A DNA stretch of 64,000 nt from Pseudoclavibacter sp. 13-3 (GCF_021168475.1 NZ_JAJOZT010000003.1:248001-312000); one strand, 5' to 3'; counted from the stretch's first letter, positions 1 through 9,506 are shown. Notes: a model not told the origin generated them from the letters alone. Numbers and translations: made by a program.

Positions 1-51
1 ATGGCGCTGGAGGGCACCGAGGTCGAGGGCTGCGTCAGCTGCATGCTGTGA
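1..51 (+). CDS. nrdE: Ribonucleotide reductase class Ib large subunit, C-terminal end (partial)
   Basis: The last 16 codons of a gene entering from the left, ending in TGA at 49-51. The tail reads MALEGTEVEGCVSCML, with a CVSC pair as expected for the redox-active C-terminal cysteines that re-reduce the active site of ribonucleotide reductase large subunits. The next gene is nrdF, the small subunit of the same enzyme, which supports the call strongly. Everything upstream lies outside the window. Confidence 0.85.
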   Translation: MALEGTEVEGCVSCML

Positions 52-78
52 TGCAGGCCGGCTGGTGCGACTAGGCTC

Positions 79-113
79 AAGAGGAGTCCCCGTGTGCTGC
101 GAGGGCTCCTCTT
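79..113 (+). terminator. Hairpin between nrdE and nrdF
   Basis: An inverted repeat AAGAGGAGTCCC / GGGCTCCTCTT, with one bulged T and a loop of about 12 nt, sits between nrdE and nrdF. There is no T tract behind it. It may be an attenuating or RNA-stabilising hairpin within the nrdEF transcript rather than a full terminator. Confidence 0.4.
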
Positions 114-145
114 GTCTGCCGCTGCGACCGTGATTTTCATTCTGA

Positions 146-1132
<987 letters not shown>

Positions 1133-1166
1133 CGCGCGGATTCAACGCCAGCGAGTAAGGAGCGGG

Positions 1167-2462
1167 TCAGGCCAGGGCGTCCATGACTCTACGAGTCTGC
1201 GTGTACGTCGCATGCGGGTAGAGCGTGACGGCGGGGAGCTCTTTGAGGTGACCGGGCAGCTGCTCGGTGACGACGGAGACGACGTGTTGGAGCTTCGTGG
1301 CGATCTGGACTGTGTACTCGCGTAGGCGTCCCTCTGGGAATCCGGCATCGGTTTCTAGACATCGGATGCTGTCTGCGTTGAAATCGCCGAGAGTGTTCAC
1401 CCCGTCGACGGCGAAGGCGAGTTCGACGTTGTCGAAGACAGCAGGGTCATGAGAGAGAACCTGTTCTCGCTGTTTGAAGGGGAGTGACGTGTTGAGGTCG
1501 TAGAACGGGGCGAGTACGCTCCGTCCTGGCACGTGGGTGAGGGAGTAGTTCTTGGCATGGCCGTCGTTGTGACCGATGATCCAAGAGAAGACGAGCAGCT
1601 TCGCGAACTGCTCCTTGGCGGCCTTGGCGTCGGTGGCGCTGAGGTTGCGGTCGAAGACGGTGAAGATATCTCGGTAGCCCGGGCCGCCGTCGGACTCGTA
1701 TTTCTGGATGTGTGGGGTTCCCGTGGCTTGCGCGAGGTCCTCCTGGTGCAAGCGGCCGATGGCGCCATCGGTGTTGAAGCGGTCGAAGCGTTCCACAATG
1801 AGGACGTGTTCGCCGTCGAACTCGGCAATCACGGATGCAGCTGCGTTGATCCCGAGCGTGCGTGCGACCTCCAGAGTGATGTACTCGGTGACATCGGAGC
1901 CAGGCAGTGGCTGGATTCCAGGTTTGAAAATGTGTGTCGAAGGCTGCCGTCCTGATGGCTCGAACCACTCTCCGTCGCGGAGGGTGAGCGCGAACTTCCC
2001 TTGAGCGCCGCCAAGCGAGAATCCTTCTTCGACGGCGTGGTTCTGCAGCCAGTCGGAGTCGTCGCGTCGGATCTGTCGGATCCGGTCGCCGATCGCTTCC
2101 TCGGTGAGCGGCGTCAGGCATTCTTCCCGTCTGGGTGATGTGCCTGCCGGGTAGAACTCAAGCGCGCCGGCAACGTCGGCACCGTAGACGCAGAGCAGGT
2201 CGAAAGTGCTGTCACTGGCCAGCTTCGCTTCTCGAGCCCACCTCGAACGGACGTCGGCGTGGTCGGGCAGGAGGTTGTCGAGGAATCGTTTGGTGTCATC
2301 GTTTCCGAACGGGGGTGTGACAACGGGGAGTGTCACGGAGATTGGAACGGGTGCGTCTGACTCGACGTACTCGGGCAGGTAGCGGAGCTGCAAGTTCTCG
2401 CTTCGCCGAGTGATCGTGGCGACGTGGACATCGTAGAGATACACGTTGAGTGTCCGGATCAT
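1167..2462 (-). CDS. hipA: HipA-family serine/threonine kinase toxin
   Basis: Toxin kinase of a type II toxin-antitoxin pair. Family members phosphorylate aminoacyl-tRNA synthetases and arrest growth. 431 aa. The N-terminal HipA_N part contains FLDNLLPD (60-67). The kinase part has the Gly-rich SLGGAQGK (149-156), HIFKPG (177-182), the catalytic loop GHNDGHAKN (297-305; catalytic D300, metal-binding N305) and YDLN (321-324). All key residues are present, so it looks active. The start overlaps the stop of hipB by 4 bp (ATGA), so the two are translationally coupled. A 60-base sample has about 55% G+C, below the neighbours, suggesting acquisition. The actual kinase substrate cannot be told from sequence. 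Confidence 0.93.
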   Translation of the reverse strand: MIRTLNVYLYDVHVATITRRSENLQLRYLPEYVESDAPVPISVTLPVVTPPFGNDDTKRFLDNLLPDHADVRSRWAREAKLASDSTFDLLCVYGADVAGALEFYPAGTSPRREECLTPLTEEAIGDRIRQIRRDDSDWLQNHAVEEGFSLGGAQGKFALTLRDGEWFEPSGRQPSTHIFKPGIQPLPGSDVTEYITLEVARTLGINAAASVIAEFDGEHVLIVERFDRFNTDGAIGRLHQEDLAQATGTPHIQKYESDGGPGYRDIFTVFDRNLSATDAKAAKEQFAKLLVFSWIIGHNDGHAKNYSLTHVPGRSVLAPFYDLNTSLPFKQREQVLSHDPAVFDNVELAFAVDGVNTLGDFNADSIRCLETDAGFPEGRLREYTVQIATKLQHVVSVVTEQLPGHLKELPAVTLYPHATYTQTRRVMDALA

Positions 2463-2863
2463 TCGGCACTTTCTGAGTCGTCCAGGTCAGTATCCGCTGC
2501 AGCGTGCAGCGGATCGACAAGGACGGAGCCGGGGATGTGCCTGTTGAGTTGTTGAGAGGTTTCGCGGAGGGTGAGCGCATCAGCTGCCGCCAGGGCGGCA
2601 CTTTGCGTGGCCGGTGCGGTGGGGGAAGAAGTGCGGTGCTCGCCGGTGGCGGTCAGATGGATGTCGAGGTAGTCAAAGATGAGCAGCACTGTGTCGAAAG
2701 AGATGCCTCCGTTGCCGCGCTCGAGGCGGGCGACGGACTGGCGGGTGATGCTGACGGCATCAGCGACATTCTGCTGAGTGAGATTCCGCTGGGTGCGTGC
2801 ATTCTTGACTAAGCGTGCCAAGCCCGATGATGTCCGTAACTTCACGTTGACCACCCCGTTCAT
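2459..2863 (-). CDS. hipB: HipB-like XRE antitoxin / autorepressor
   Basis: DNA-binding antitoxin partner of HipA. 134 aa with an N-terminal XRE helix-turn-helix at about residues 15-70 (ARTQRNLTQQNVADAVSITR then QSVARLERG). The last 50 residues are low-complexity and acidic, longer than the short tail of E. coli HipB. It is first in the hipBA pair and would bind its own AT-rich upstream region and neutralise HipA. The start codon ATG at 2863 is followed directly upstream by the low-GC promoter region. The family call is firm; the operator sequence is not established. Confidence 0.9.
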   Translation of the reverse strand: MNGVVNVKLRTSSGLARLVKNARTQRNLTQQNVADAVSITRQSVARLERGNGGISFDTVLLIFDYLDIHLTATGEHRTSSPTAPATQSAALAAADALTLRETSQQLNRHIPGSVLVDPLHAAADTDLDDSESAE

Positions 2864-3246
2864 GTTCGAAAAATAACACTACGACACGTTGTTCGGAAAA
2901 TCTATCATCTAGTCAATGTGAAATAAATAACACATTGTTTCGATGGTAGAAAAATATGACGAATCCTGTTCTCGAACACTCGTCAGTGTTACTGGTGCCG
3001 GGTGTGTGTCCGGCCCAGTGTTGGCCCTCCTGGGGTGATCTGCAGTTCTCTGTTGGTGTCGAGGTCATCGGCTGGCCGCCGGATGCTGGAGACGGGCAGA
3101 TGGGTCACATTTCTCACAAGGTATATTGGTTACCAAGTTAGATAAAGTCACATGTGGATTTGCCTCCCCCGAATTCATCACCGAGGGCCTGCAGACCACG
3201 GCTCGGCCGGTGCCTCACGCCTGCCCATTACGATCGGAGCCTTCAG
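2864..3246. promoter_or_regulatory. AT-rich regulatory region between hipBA and cpfC
   Basis: 383 bp with no convincing gene. 2881-2940 has only 19 G+C in 60 (hand count), far below the window average, and probably holds the hipBA promoter. AATAACAC occurs at 2872-2879 and 2926-2933, each followed by a TGTT element, giving AACA-TGTT inverted half-sites that could be HipB operators. A TTGACT hexamer lies on the minus strand at 2911-2916. Nearer cpfC, TTGGT-T-ACCAA at 3126-3136 is a perfect inverted repeat inside another AT-rich patch, resembling a MarR-type operator. None of these sites is proven. Confidence 0.4.
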
Positions 3247-4425
3247 ATGGAACACGACACCGCTGTGCCCTATGCTTCTCCCGCCTGTGCTCAGGGTGCA
3301 CCGTTCGTCTCTCTGCCGCAGAGATACGACGCCATCCTCCTTGCCGGCTTCGGCGGGCCTGAAGGGCAGGAAGACGTCATTCCGTTTCTCAGGAATGTGA
3401 CTCGCGGCCGTGGCATTCCAGAAGAACGGCTTGAAGAGGTCGCCCACCATTACCGTCGCTTCGGCGGCATCAGCCCGATCAACGCGCAGAACCGGGCGCT
3501 GAAGGCGGCGATCGAGCGGGAGCTGGCGACGAGAGACATCGACCTTCCGGTCTACTGGGGCAACCGCAACTGGGCGCCGTATCTGGCCGATGCCGTGCGA
3601 GAAGCCGATGCAGCGGGCCACCACAGGCTGCTGGCGCTCGCCACCAGTGCCTACAGCTCGTTCTCAAGCTGTCGCCAGTACCGAGAAGACTTCGCTCGCT
3701 CGCTCGAAGAGACCGGCCTCGCCGAGACCATGACGATCGACAAGATTCGTCAGTTCTTCGACCACCCGGGCTTCGTCGACTCGTTCGTTCCGAGCGTGCT
3801 CTCGGCTCTTCAGGCGTTCAGAGACGCCGGAACCCACGTCGAACACATGCGCGTGCTCTTCACCACCCACTCGATTCCCGTCGCCGATGCGCAGCGGTCG
3901 GGGCCACGAGACGCTGATCTCGGCCCGGGCGGCGCATACGAAGCACAGCATCTGGCGGTGGCTGCAGCGGTGATGAGTCGTGTCGGCGATCAGGATGCCA
4001 CGTTGAAAGACGTCTCCTGGGAGCTGGTCTACCAATCCCGCTCCGGGCCTGCAGCGCAGCCGTGGCTCGAGCCAGACGTCTGCGACCGCATCGCAGAGCT
4101 GCCGGGCGAGTCGGTCGAGGCCATCGCCATCTCGCCCATCGGATTCGTGAGCGACCACATGGAGGTGCTCTGGGACCTCGACACCGAGGCCCTCGAAGCG
4201 GCGTCAGATGCCGGCCTGCGCGCCGTCCGAACTGATACTCCGGGCACTGCTCACACGCATGTGGCCGGCATCGTCGACCTCATCGAAGAGCGCATGGCCG
4301 CGGTCGATCCGTCAGACCGCCCGGCGGTCACCACGCTCGGCCCCTGGTTCGACGTGTGCCGATCGGGCTGCTGCGAGAACGTCAGAGCGGGGTTCAAGCG
4401 CGCTGCCGCAGGGGTCGCCCCGTGA
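3247..4425 (+). CDS. cpfC: Coproporphyrin III ferrochelatase
   Basis: Inserts ferrous iron into coproporphyrin III in the coproporphyrin-dependent haem pathway of Actinobacteria (older name hemH). 392 aa from ATG 3247. An upstream in-frame ATG at 3154 would add 31 unlike residues and lacks a ribosome site, whereas 3247 has GGAG about 9 nt before it. Diagnostic segments are the N-terminal LLAGFGGPEG, YWGNRNW, TSAYSSFSSCRQYRED and FTTHSIP with the active-site His. The C-terminal CRSGCC plus the earlier SSC cysteine match the [2Fe-2S]-binding cysteines of actinobacterial ferrochelatases. No other haem gene is adjacent. A candidate operator at 3126-3136 lies upstream. Confidence 0.93.
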   Translation: MEHDTAVPYASPACAQGAPFVSLPQRYDAILLAGFGGPEGQEDVIPFLRNVTRGRGIPEERLEEVAHHYRRFGGISPINAQNRALKAAIERELATRDIDLPVYWGNRNWAPYLADAVREADAAGHHRLLALATSAYSSFSSCRQYREDFARSLEETGLAETMTIDKIRQFFDHPGFVDSFVPSVLSALQAFRDAGTHVEHMRVLFTTHSIPVADAQRSGPRDADLGPGGAYEAQHLAVAAAVMSRVGDQDATLKDVSWELVYQSRSGPAAQPWLEPDVCDRIAELPGESVEAIAISPIGFVSDHMEVLWDLDTEALEAASDAGLRAVRTDTPGTAHTHVAGIVDLIEERMAAVDPSDRPAVTTLGPWFDVCRSGCCENVRAGFKRAAAGVAP

Positions 4426-4648
4426 GGGTGCCATCGTTCTGACGGGCCACGGGGCTCGAGCGGCAGGAGGTTCGGTGGGGCGTTGTCGGTCGGGCGACCA
4501 CGTGACGTACCATGCTGGTCAGGGGTCGGCGTGCGCAGACGCGCACGCATCGGCTCAAGCGAACGAACCGCGTGCATGCTGCACGCCGGATGCTCGTCGG
4601 GTGCGTCGAGGGTCGACGCGCCGCTGCGACACAGAATGAGGATTTCTG
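4426..4648. other. Non-coding gap upstream of the resolvase-like gene
   Basis: About 220 bp between cpfC and the next gene. No open frame, hairpin or clear promoter hexamer pair stands out. The only useful signal is GAGGAT shortly before the ATG at 4649, which fits a ribosome binding site. Confidence 0.4.
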
Positions 4649-5125
4649 ATGGCGACACACGGACTGATCATTGATCACCCCGCACTCCCGACCGTTCCCG
4701 ATCAGCGCGCGGCTCTCGACGACGCGCAGGTCGGCGAGTGCACAGAGATCGCGCCGCGCACCCAGGAAGACTGGCACTACCGCATTCGCGAGGCGCTTGA
4801 GGGCGTCGGGGCGAACGACACCGTCGTGGTCTCCGAGCTCTGCGTGCTCGGCCTCAGCGCGGTGAGCCTGCTCGACAGTCTCCAGGCCGTCAACGCGAGT
4901 GGGGCGCGTCTGGTCTCACTCGGCGAGAGCATCGACACCGCTGAGGACTCCCGCTTTCTGGCGCATGCCAAGACCATCAGCAGTGCGCTCGAGGCCGGCC
5001 GCCTCGCACAGGCGCGCATCATCATCGATCGTGCCAGGCACCGTGATGCGGTGACCCCGCCGAAAGTCGAGTTCGTCGATCGCGATCTCTGGGCGGCCAC
5101 GGCCGCGCAGACGACCGAAGGCTGA
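4649..5125 (+). CDS. Serine-resolvase-like protein lacking catalytic residues
   Basis: 158 aa of uncertain role. The middle and end follow the N-terminal catalytic domain of serine recombinases: NDTVVVSELCVLGLSAVSLL corresponds to the usual GDTLVVWKLDRLGRS region. ASGARLVSLGESIDT matches the ERGVGFRSLTEGIDT region, and a helix with ARIIIDRARHRDA follows. The nucleophilic serine region near the N terminus (usually YxRVS) reads GLIIDHPAL with no serine, and both arginines of DRLGR are gone (CVLGL). No C-terminal DNA-binding domain is present. It therefore cannot act as a recombinase and may be a domesticated remnant with a binding or regulatory role. The family call rests on visual alignment only. 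Confidence 0.6.
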   Translation: MATHGLIIDHPALPTVPDQRAALDDAQVGECTEIAPRTQEDWHYRIREALEGVGANDTVVVSELCVLGLSAVSLLDSLQAVNASGARLVSLGESIDTAEDSRFLAHAKTISSALEAGRLAQARIIIDRARHRDAVTPPKVEFVDRDLWAATAAQTTEG

Positions 5126-5140
5126 CTCAGAGAGCGTGGG

Positions 5141-6595
5141 ATGATGTCGCAGCACCAGTCGCAGCGCCTGAGCGGTGAGGCGCTCGAGACGTTCTCGCCG
5201 AATGCACAGCGCAGACTGGACGTCTCGCGACTGCAGGGCCGCGTGGTCGATCAGTCTGACGAGGTCGCGATCGACGGCTGGCTCGGAGCCATGGAGCGCG
5301 GCTTTCTCGATGCGCTGCCGCCGACGCTGCGCATGCGCCGAGAACTGCGCAGCACGCTGGTCGGCAGTCGCGTCGTCGGCGTCTACGATGGTGCCGCAGA
5401 CGGCTTCGGCGACCGCATCGAGCAGGGCGATGCCGCCCCGGTTGCGGAGACGACCGACGAAGAGGCTGCGCATCGTGCGATCCCGGCGTCGCCGGCGGGC
5501 ACGGCGCAGGGGTGGCCGACCGATCTCACGCTGGTCGGCGGTGCGTCGGTGGATGCCTGGGCGATTTCTGCGGTGACGGTCGCGGGCACGCATCGTCGAC
5601 GGGGCATCGCCCGCGCCATGATCGCTGATCAGCTGGACGCAGCGGTCGCGAGCGGAGCATCCGCCGCCGTGCTGACCGCAACCGAGGGCGGCATCTACGG
5701 CAGGTTCGGATTCGGCCCGGCCACGCGCTCGACAACCCTGCGCTTCGACCCGAGGCTCGCCTCGTGGCGTGATGATGCCGGCGGCGAGGTGACTGTGCGA
5801 CTCGTCGCGCCGCAGACCCTGCGCGCAGAGGCCCCGCAGGTGTTCGACCGCGCGCGAGCAGCCGGTGACATCGGCCGGCGTGACGTGTGGTGGCAGCAGG
5901 CGCTGCGGGTCTTCTCGCTGCGGCTGTTCAACCACGGTGACTCCGGCACGACGCTTGCCCTGCGCGCCGACTCGACTGCCTCGGGACGACTCGAAGGTTT
6001 TGCACTGTACCGAGTCTTCGGCGGCGAGGAGCACGGGCGACTGGTGGTCGACGAAGTCTGCGCGGCCACGCCTGCCGCCGAGGCTGCGCTGTGGCGTCGG
6101 CTGCTCTCGACAGATCTGGTCGGCGAGGTCACTGCACGCAGCCGGCCGGTCGATGGGCTGCTGCCCTGGCTGCTGACTGATCCGCGGGCCGTGTCGCCTC
6201 AGCAGACGAGTGACTCGCTGTGGGTGCGCGTGCTCGACGTCTGTGCCGTGCTCTCGGCGCGCTCGTGGCCGCGCAGCCCGGCCGGTACTCGGCTGCGGCT
6301 GCGCGTCGGTGATTCGTCGGGGTACGCCGACGGAGACTATCTGCTGCGAGTCGACGAGCAGGGGGTCGGCAGCGCCGAACGGCTGGCGGTCGCTGCGGCG
6401 ACGGATGCGTCGGACGTGACGCTGGAACTGGACGTCGCCGATCTGGGGTCGCTGCTCTTCGGCTACACCTCGGCAGGCATTCTGGCGGCTGCAGGTCGGG
6501 TGCAAGGAGTCGGCGAAGACCAGGAGAATGCCTTGGCCCTGGCCGACGACCTGCTCGCCACCGCCCCGGCACCCCACCTGCGCACACCCTTCTGA
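5141..6595 (+). CDS. eis: Eis-like GNAT N-acetyltransferase with SCP2-type C-terminal domain
   Basis: 484 aa. Two GNAT lobes and a C-terminal sterol-carrier-like domain are the architecture of the enhanced-intracellular-survival (Eis) family, which acetylates amines on aminoglycosides, peptides or other molecules using acetyl-CoA. The acetyl-CoA motif is clear: ISAVTVAGTHRRRGIARAMI, followed by IYGRFGFGPATRS, both typical of Eis. The C-terminal part (from about residue 400) ends with a region resembling SCP2. A 60-residue stretch after about residue 85, rich in Ala/Thr/Glu, looks like an insertion. It begins 15 bp after the resolvase-like gene and could share its transcript. The physiological substrate is unknown. 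Confidence 0.8.
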   Translation: MMSQHQSQRLSGEALETFSPNAQRRLDVSRLQGRVVDQSDEVAIDGWLGAMERGFLDALPPTLRMRRELRSTLVGSRVVGVYDGAADGFGDRIEQGDAAPVAETTDEEAAHRAIPASPAGTAQGWPTDLTLVGGASVDAWAISAVTVAGTHRRRGIARAMIADQLDAAVASGASAAVLTATEGGIYGRFGFGPATRSTTLRFDPRLASWRDDAGGEVTVRLVAPQTLRAEAPQVFDRARAAGDIGRRDVWWQQALRVFSLRLFNHGDSGTTLALRADSTASGRLEGFALYRVFGGEEHGRLVVDEVCAATPAAEAALWRRLLSTDLVGEVTARSRPVDGLLPWLLTDPRAVSPQQTSDSLWVRVLDVCAVLSARSWPRSPAGTRLRLRVGDSSGYADGDYLLRVDEQGVGSAERLAVAAATDASDVTLELDVADLGSLLFGYTSAGILAAAGRVQGVGEDQENALALADDLLATAPAPHLRTPF

Positions 6596-6715
6596 AGTCT
6601 GACCACAGGTGGGTGCTGACGGCTCGACCACCGGCGGCAGAACCGCGACAGCGCAGGTGCAGACGTGCGTGAAGAAGCGGTGACAATTCGCCGCACACGA
6701 GGCAAAAGACAGGCA

Positions 6716-6721
6716 TACAAT
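6716..6721 (+). promoter_or_regulatory. -10 box of leaderless tetR promoter
   Basis: TACAAT, then 7 nt (GAGGGGC), then GTG at 6729. This spacing puts transcription start at the start codon, so it selects GTG 6729 over the ATG at 6720, which overlaps the box itself. Confidence 0.6.
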
Positions 6722-6728
6722 GAGGGGC

Positions 6729-7403
6729 GTGCCACGGCAGAATGACAGAGTTCTCGACCCCAGGGCGCAGCGAACTCGTCAGGCGCTGCGCACGGCCGTG
6801 CTCACGCTGATCAGCCAGGAGCCGATCGAGGTCATCTCGATCTCGGACGTCGTTCGCGAGGCCGGCGTCAACCGCAGCTCGTTCTATGTGCACTACAGCG
6901 ACATCGACGAGCTGCTCGCCGACGCGTTCGAAGAGCTCTCGATCAGTGTCAACCAGACGAACATGATCTCGCCCGGGGTGCCGCACGACGCCGAGACCGG
7001 TCTGCCCAAGACGCTGATGCAGTATCTCGAGCACATCGCCGAGTACAAGTCGGCCTATGCCTGGGCGCTCGGCCCGAAGGGCAGCGCCGCCGTCACGCAC
7101 CGGCTGCGTGAGCAGTTTCGCGCGATCATCGAGCAGAGCCTGCTGCAGTACGCCGACCGCAGCACGGCGGTGCCGATGGGGTTCGACGCCGACGCCGCCT
7201 TTCTCGCCGGCGCGGTGATCGGAACCATCTCGATTTGGCTCTCCGAGGCTCCCGAGGTGCCGGCGAAACGCGTGAGCGTCTGGCTGTGGCGCCAGCTGCA
7301 GCAAGACTTTCTGCGCATTCTCGAACGCTACGCGCTCACCAACCGGCCGGCCGCCCGGCTGCCGAAGCGCGGCCGTCGTTCGAGCAATCCCCCTCGTGGC
7401 TGA
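6729..7403 (+). CDS. TetR/AcrR family transcriptional regulator
   Basis: 224 aa from the leaderless GTG at 6729. The N-terminal helix-turn-helix is textbook TetR: RTRQALRTAVLTLIS, then ISISDVVREAGVNRSSFYVH and YSDIDELLADAFEEL. The C-terminal part is a helical ligand-binding domain without recognisable specificity (a TetR_C-like region with PKGSAAVTHRLREQF). It sits 130 bp after the Eis-like gene and could control it or itself. The stop is only 3 bp from the stop of the converging CapA-like gene, so the two transcripts must overlap unless termination happens inside a gene. Confidence 0.88.
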   Translation: MPRQNDRVLDPRAQRTRQALRTAVLTLISQEPIEVISISDVVREAGVNRSSFYVHYSDIDELLADAFEELSISVNQTNMISPGVPHDAETGLPKTLMQYLEHIAEYKSAYAWALGPKGSAAVTHRLREQFRAIIEQSLLQYADRSTAVPMGFDADAAFLAGAVIGTISIWLSEAPEVPAKRVSVWLWRQLQQDFLRILERYALTNRPAARLPKRGRRSSNPPRG

Positions 7404-7406
7404 ACG

Positions 7407-8579
7407 TCAGCGCACCACCTGCACCTGGTCGCCCAGGGTCTTCTGCACGAACGCATAGCGGCTGTCGGCGGTCTCGCCGGGAAACTCGCTGCGCACACGC
7501 TCGTCGGCCTGTGACATCGGAAGGATGCGCAGGTCGTGTCGAGCGGCGATCGGCACGCCGCGAGCGACGAAGTCCATGAACGTCGGGGTGAACGTGGCCT
7601 GTTCGACGGTCACCGGGCCGTCGCCGGTGCGCACCAGCTGCCACCGTGCGATGCCGCCGGTGCGGTTGTCGACCGGCACCTGTGTCGAGAGCATGTTGCC
7701 CAGGGAATGCCAGACCAGGGTGCGGCCGCCGTCCGGGCGGTCGACGAACTCAGCCGGCTGCAGCACGTGCGGGCCGGTGCCGATGACCACGTCGACGCCC
7801 GCGGCGACGAGCTTCTGCGTGAGCTCGCGCTGCGGCGCATCGGTCGCAGTGGAGTCTTCGGTGCCCCAGTGCATCGAGACCATGACGACGTCAGCCTGTT
7901 TGCGGGCCTCGGCGAGCTGCTCGTCCATGAGCGGGCCGTCGGTGGTGTTCAGCCCGAACGCGGTGTGCTCCTGGTTGCTCTGCGCAGTGAATGCCAGCTG
8001 GGCGATCTTCAGGCCGTTCACGTCTGCGTATGAGACTCTGCGCTGCTCCTCGGGGCTGCGATTCGCGCCGGCGATGAGTTTCGGCTGCAGGGCGTCCCAC
8101 GTATCGCGGGTGCGGTCGATGTCTGACTGCTCGTAGTCGGCCATGTGGTTGTTCGCGAGGTTGATGTCGTTGCAGCCGACGTCGCGGCTCAGGCTCTCGG
8201 CGAACTGGGTGGGGGCGCGGAACTGCGGATATGTCGTGATCTGTGCCGGGGAAGTGGCTGAGGCGAGCACCTCTTCGTTGCAGAAGACCAGGTCGGAGCT
8301 CTGATAGATCGGGCGGATCGCGTCGAAGAAACGACCGTAGTCGTAGCCGTCTGTCGTCTTCGCCTCGGCGTTCACGGCGTGATGCGGCAGCATGTCGCCC
8401 ATCGCGCTCACGGTCACGCGCTGCTCTGTCGTGGTGCTCGGTGCGCTGGTGGTCTGCTCGAGAGCGGCTGAACCGGGCGCATCCGGTGCGGTGTGCGAGC
8501 TGCATCCGGTCACGGCGATCGTCAGCCCGATCAGGCCGGCGCAGAGAGACAGTGGAAGAGACGGAGACTGGCGGCGCAT
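7407..8579 (-). CDS. CapA-family (PGA_cap) putative lipoprotein metallophosphatase
   Basis: 390 aa. An N-terminal signal with lipobox VTGC (Cys26) predicts a lipoprotein anchored outside the membrane, followed by a Ser/Thr-rich linker. The domain is of the CapA/PGA_cap type, a calcineurin-like fold linked to poly-gamma-glutamate synthesis: MGDMLPHHAVN, FCNEEV in place of the usual N-E motif, LANNHMADY, SMHWGTE, and GTGPHVLQP. No capBC partners are nearby, so a poly-glutamate role is not shown; an envelope phosphohydrolase is equally possible. The start is supported by a leaderless -10 box. It diverges from thyA. Confidence 0.82.
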   Translation of the reverse strand: MRRQSPSLPLSLCAGLIGLTIAVTGCSSHTAPDAPGSAALEQTTSAPSTTTEQRVTVSAMGDMLPHHAVNAEAKTTDGYDYGRFFDAIRPIYQSSDLVFCNEEVLASATSPAQITTYPQFRAPTQFAESLSRDVGCNDINLANNHMADYEQSDIDRTRDTWDALQPKLIAGANRSPEEQRRVSYADVNGLKIAQLAFTAQSNQEHTAFGLNTTDGPLMDEQLAEARKQADVVMVSMHWGTEDSTATDAPQRELTQKLVAAGVDVVIGTGPHVLQPAEFVDRPDGGRTLVWHSLGNMLSTQVPVDNRTGGIARWQLVRTGDGPVTVEQATFTPTFMDFVARGVPIAARHDLRILPMSQADERVRSEFPGETADSRYAFVQKTLGDQVQVVR

Positions 8580-8586
8580 GCGACTC

Positions 8587-8592
8587 AGTATA
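8587..8592 (-). promoter_or_regulatory. -10 box of leaderless capA-like promoter
   Basis: On the minus strand TATACT is followed by 7 nt and the ATG at 8579. This is close to the consensus -10, and there is no Shine-Dalgarno sequence, so the mRNA probably begins at the start codon. Confidence 0.65.
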
Positions 8593-8683
8593 TGCGGTCC
8601 TGTGATTCAGCTGTGAGTGCCGTGATCGAATGACGACCGCCGCTGCAGCCATTGCGGGGTGTCCGCCGATGCGTCGGTCGCGG

Positions 8684-8689
8684 TAGGGT
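8684..8689 (+). promoter_or_regulatory. -10 box of leaderless thyA promoter
   Basis: TAGGGT is followed by 7 nt and GTG at 8697. This supports 8697 as the thyA start rather than the TTG at 8652 or GTG at 8688. Confidence 0.5.
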
Positions 8690-8696
8690 GAACGGC

Positions 8697-9506
8697 GTGA
8701 CCAACGCGATTCCCATTCCATACGAAGACCTGCTGCGCGATGTCTACGAGCATGGCGCAGCCAAGGGCGACCGCACCGGAACCGGTACGCGCTCGCTCTT
8801 CGGCCGCCAGATTCGGTACGACCTCTCGAAGGGGTTTCCGCTGATCACCACGAAGCGCGTGCACTTCAAGTCGGTGGCCTACGAGCTGCTGTGGTTTCTG
8901 CGCGGCGAGTCGAACGTGCACTGGCTGCAGGAGCACGACGTGAGCATCTGGGATGAATGGGCAGACGCCGACGGCGAGCTCGGGCCGGTCTACGGCGTGC
9001 AGTGGCGGTCATGGCCGACGCCCGACGGCGGCCACATCGATCAGATCGCGCAGGTGATCGAGCAGCTGCGCAGCGACCCCGAGTCGCGCCGCATCATCGT
9101 GTCGGCCTGGAACGTCGCTGAGATCTCGAAGATGGCGCTGGCACCCTGCCATGCCTTCTTCCAGTTCTACGTGGCCGACGGCAGGCTCTCGACGCAGCTC
9201 TATCAGCGGTCGGCCGACATGTTTCTCGGGGTGCCGTTCAACATCGCCTCGTATGCGCTGCTCACTCATATGATCGCTCAGCAGGTGGGGCTCGACGTCG
9301 GCGACTTCGTCTGGACGGGCGGTGACTGCCACATCTACGACAACCACACCGAGCAGGTCGAACGGCAGCTCGCGCGTGAGCCGTACCCGTACCCGACGCT
9401 GAGCATCCGACGTCGGCCCGAGAGCATCTTCGACTACGAGTACGACGACTTCGAGATCGCGAACTACCAGCACCATCCCGGCATCAAGGCTCCGGTGGCG
9501 GTGTGA
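8697..9506 (+). CDS. thyA: Thymidylate synthase (folate-dependent)
   Basis: Makes dTMP from dUMP with methylene-tetrahydrofolate as methyl donor and reductant. 269 aa from GTG 8697, the usual length for bacterial ThyA. Motifs seen are [12 protein letters not shown] (phosphate loop), the catalytic-Cys segment [32 protein letters not shown], and HIYDNH near the end. The 4-bp GTGA overlap with folA couples it to dihydrofolate reductase, which recycles the dihydrofolate it produces. This is a classic functional pair. Confidence 0.97.
   Translation: MTNAIPIPYEDLLRDVYEHGAAKGDRTGTGTRSLFGRQIRYDLSKGFPLITTKRVHFKSVAYELLWFLRGESNVHWLQEHDVSIWDEWADADGELGPVYGVQWRSWPTPDGGHIDQIAQVIEQLRSDPESRRIIVSAWNVAEISKMALAPCHAFFQFYVADGRLSTQLYQRSADMFLGVPFNIASYALLTHMIAQQVGLDVGDFVWTGGDCHIYDNHTEQVERQLAREPYPYPTLSIRRRPESIFDYEYDDFEIANYQHHPGIKAPVAV

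Noticed and set aside
2956-3141. 61-codon open frame in the hipBA-cpfC gap
   Set aside because: No ribosome site, no recognisable residues, starts in the AT-rich promoter region; probably chance.
3154-3246. Longer N terminus for ferrochelatase
   Set aside because: The extra 31 residues are unlike ferrochelatase and lack a ribosome site, while ATG 3247 has GGAG upstream.
4649-5125. Active mobile element resolvase
   Set aside because: Catalytic Ser and Arg are missing, and no transposase, inverted repeats or target duplication are visible around it.
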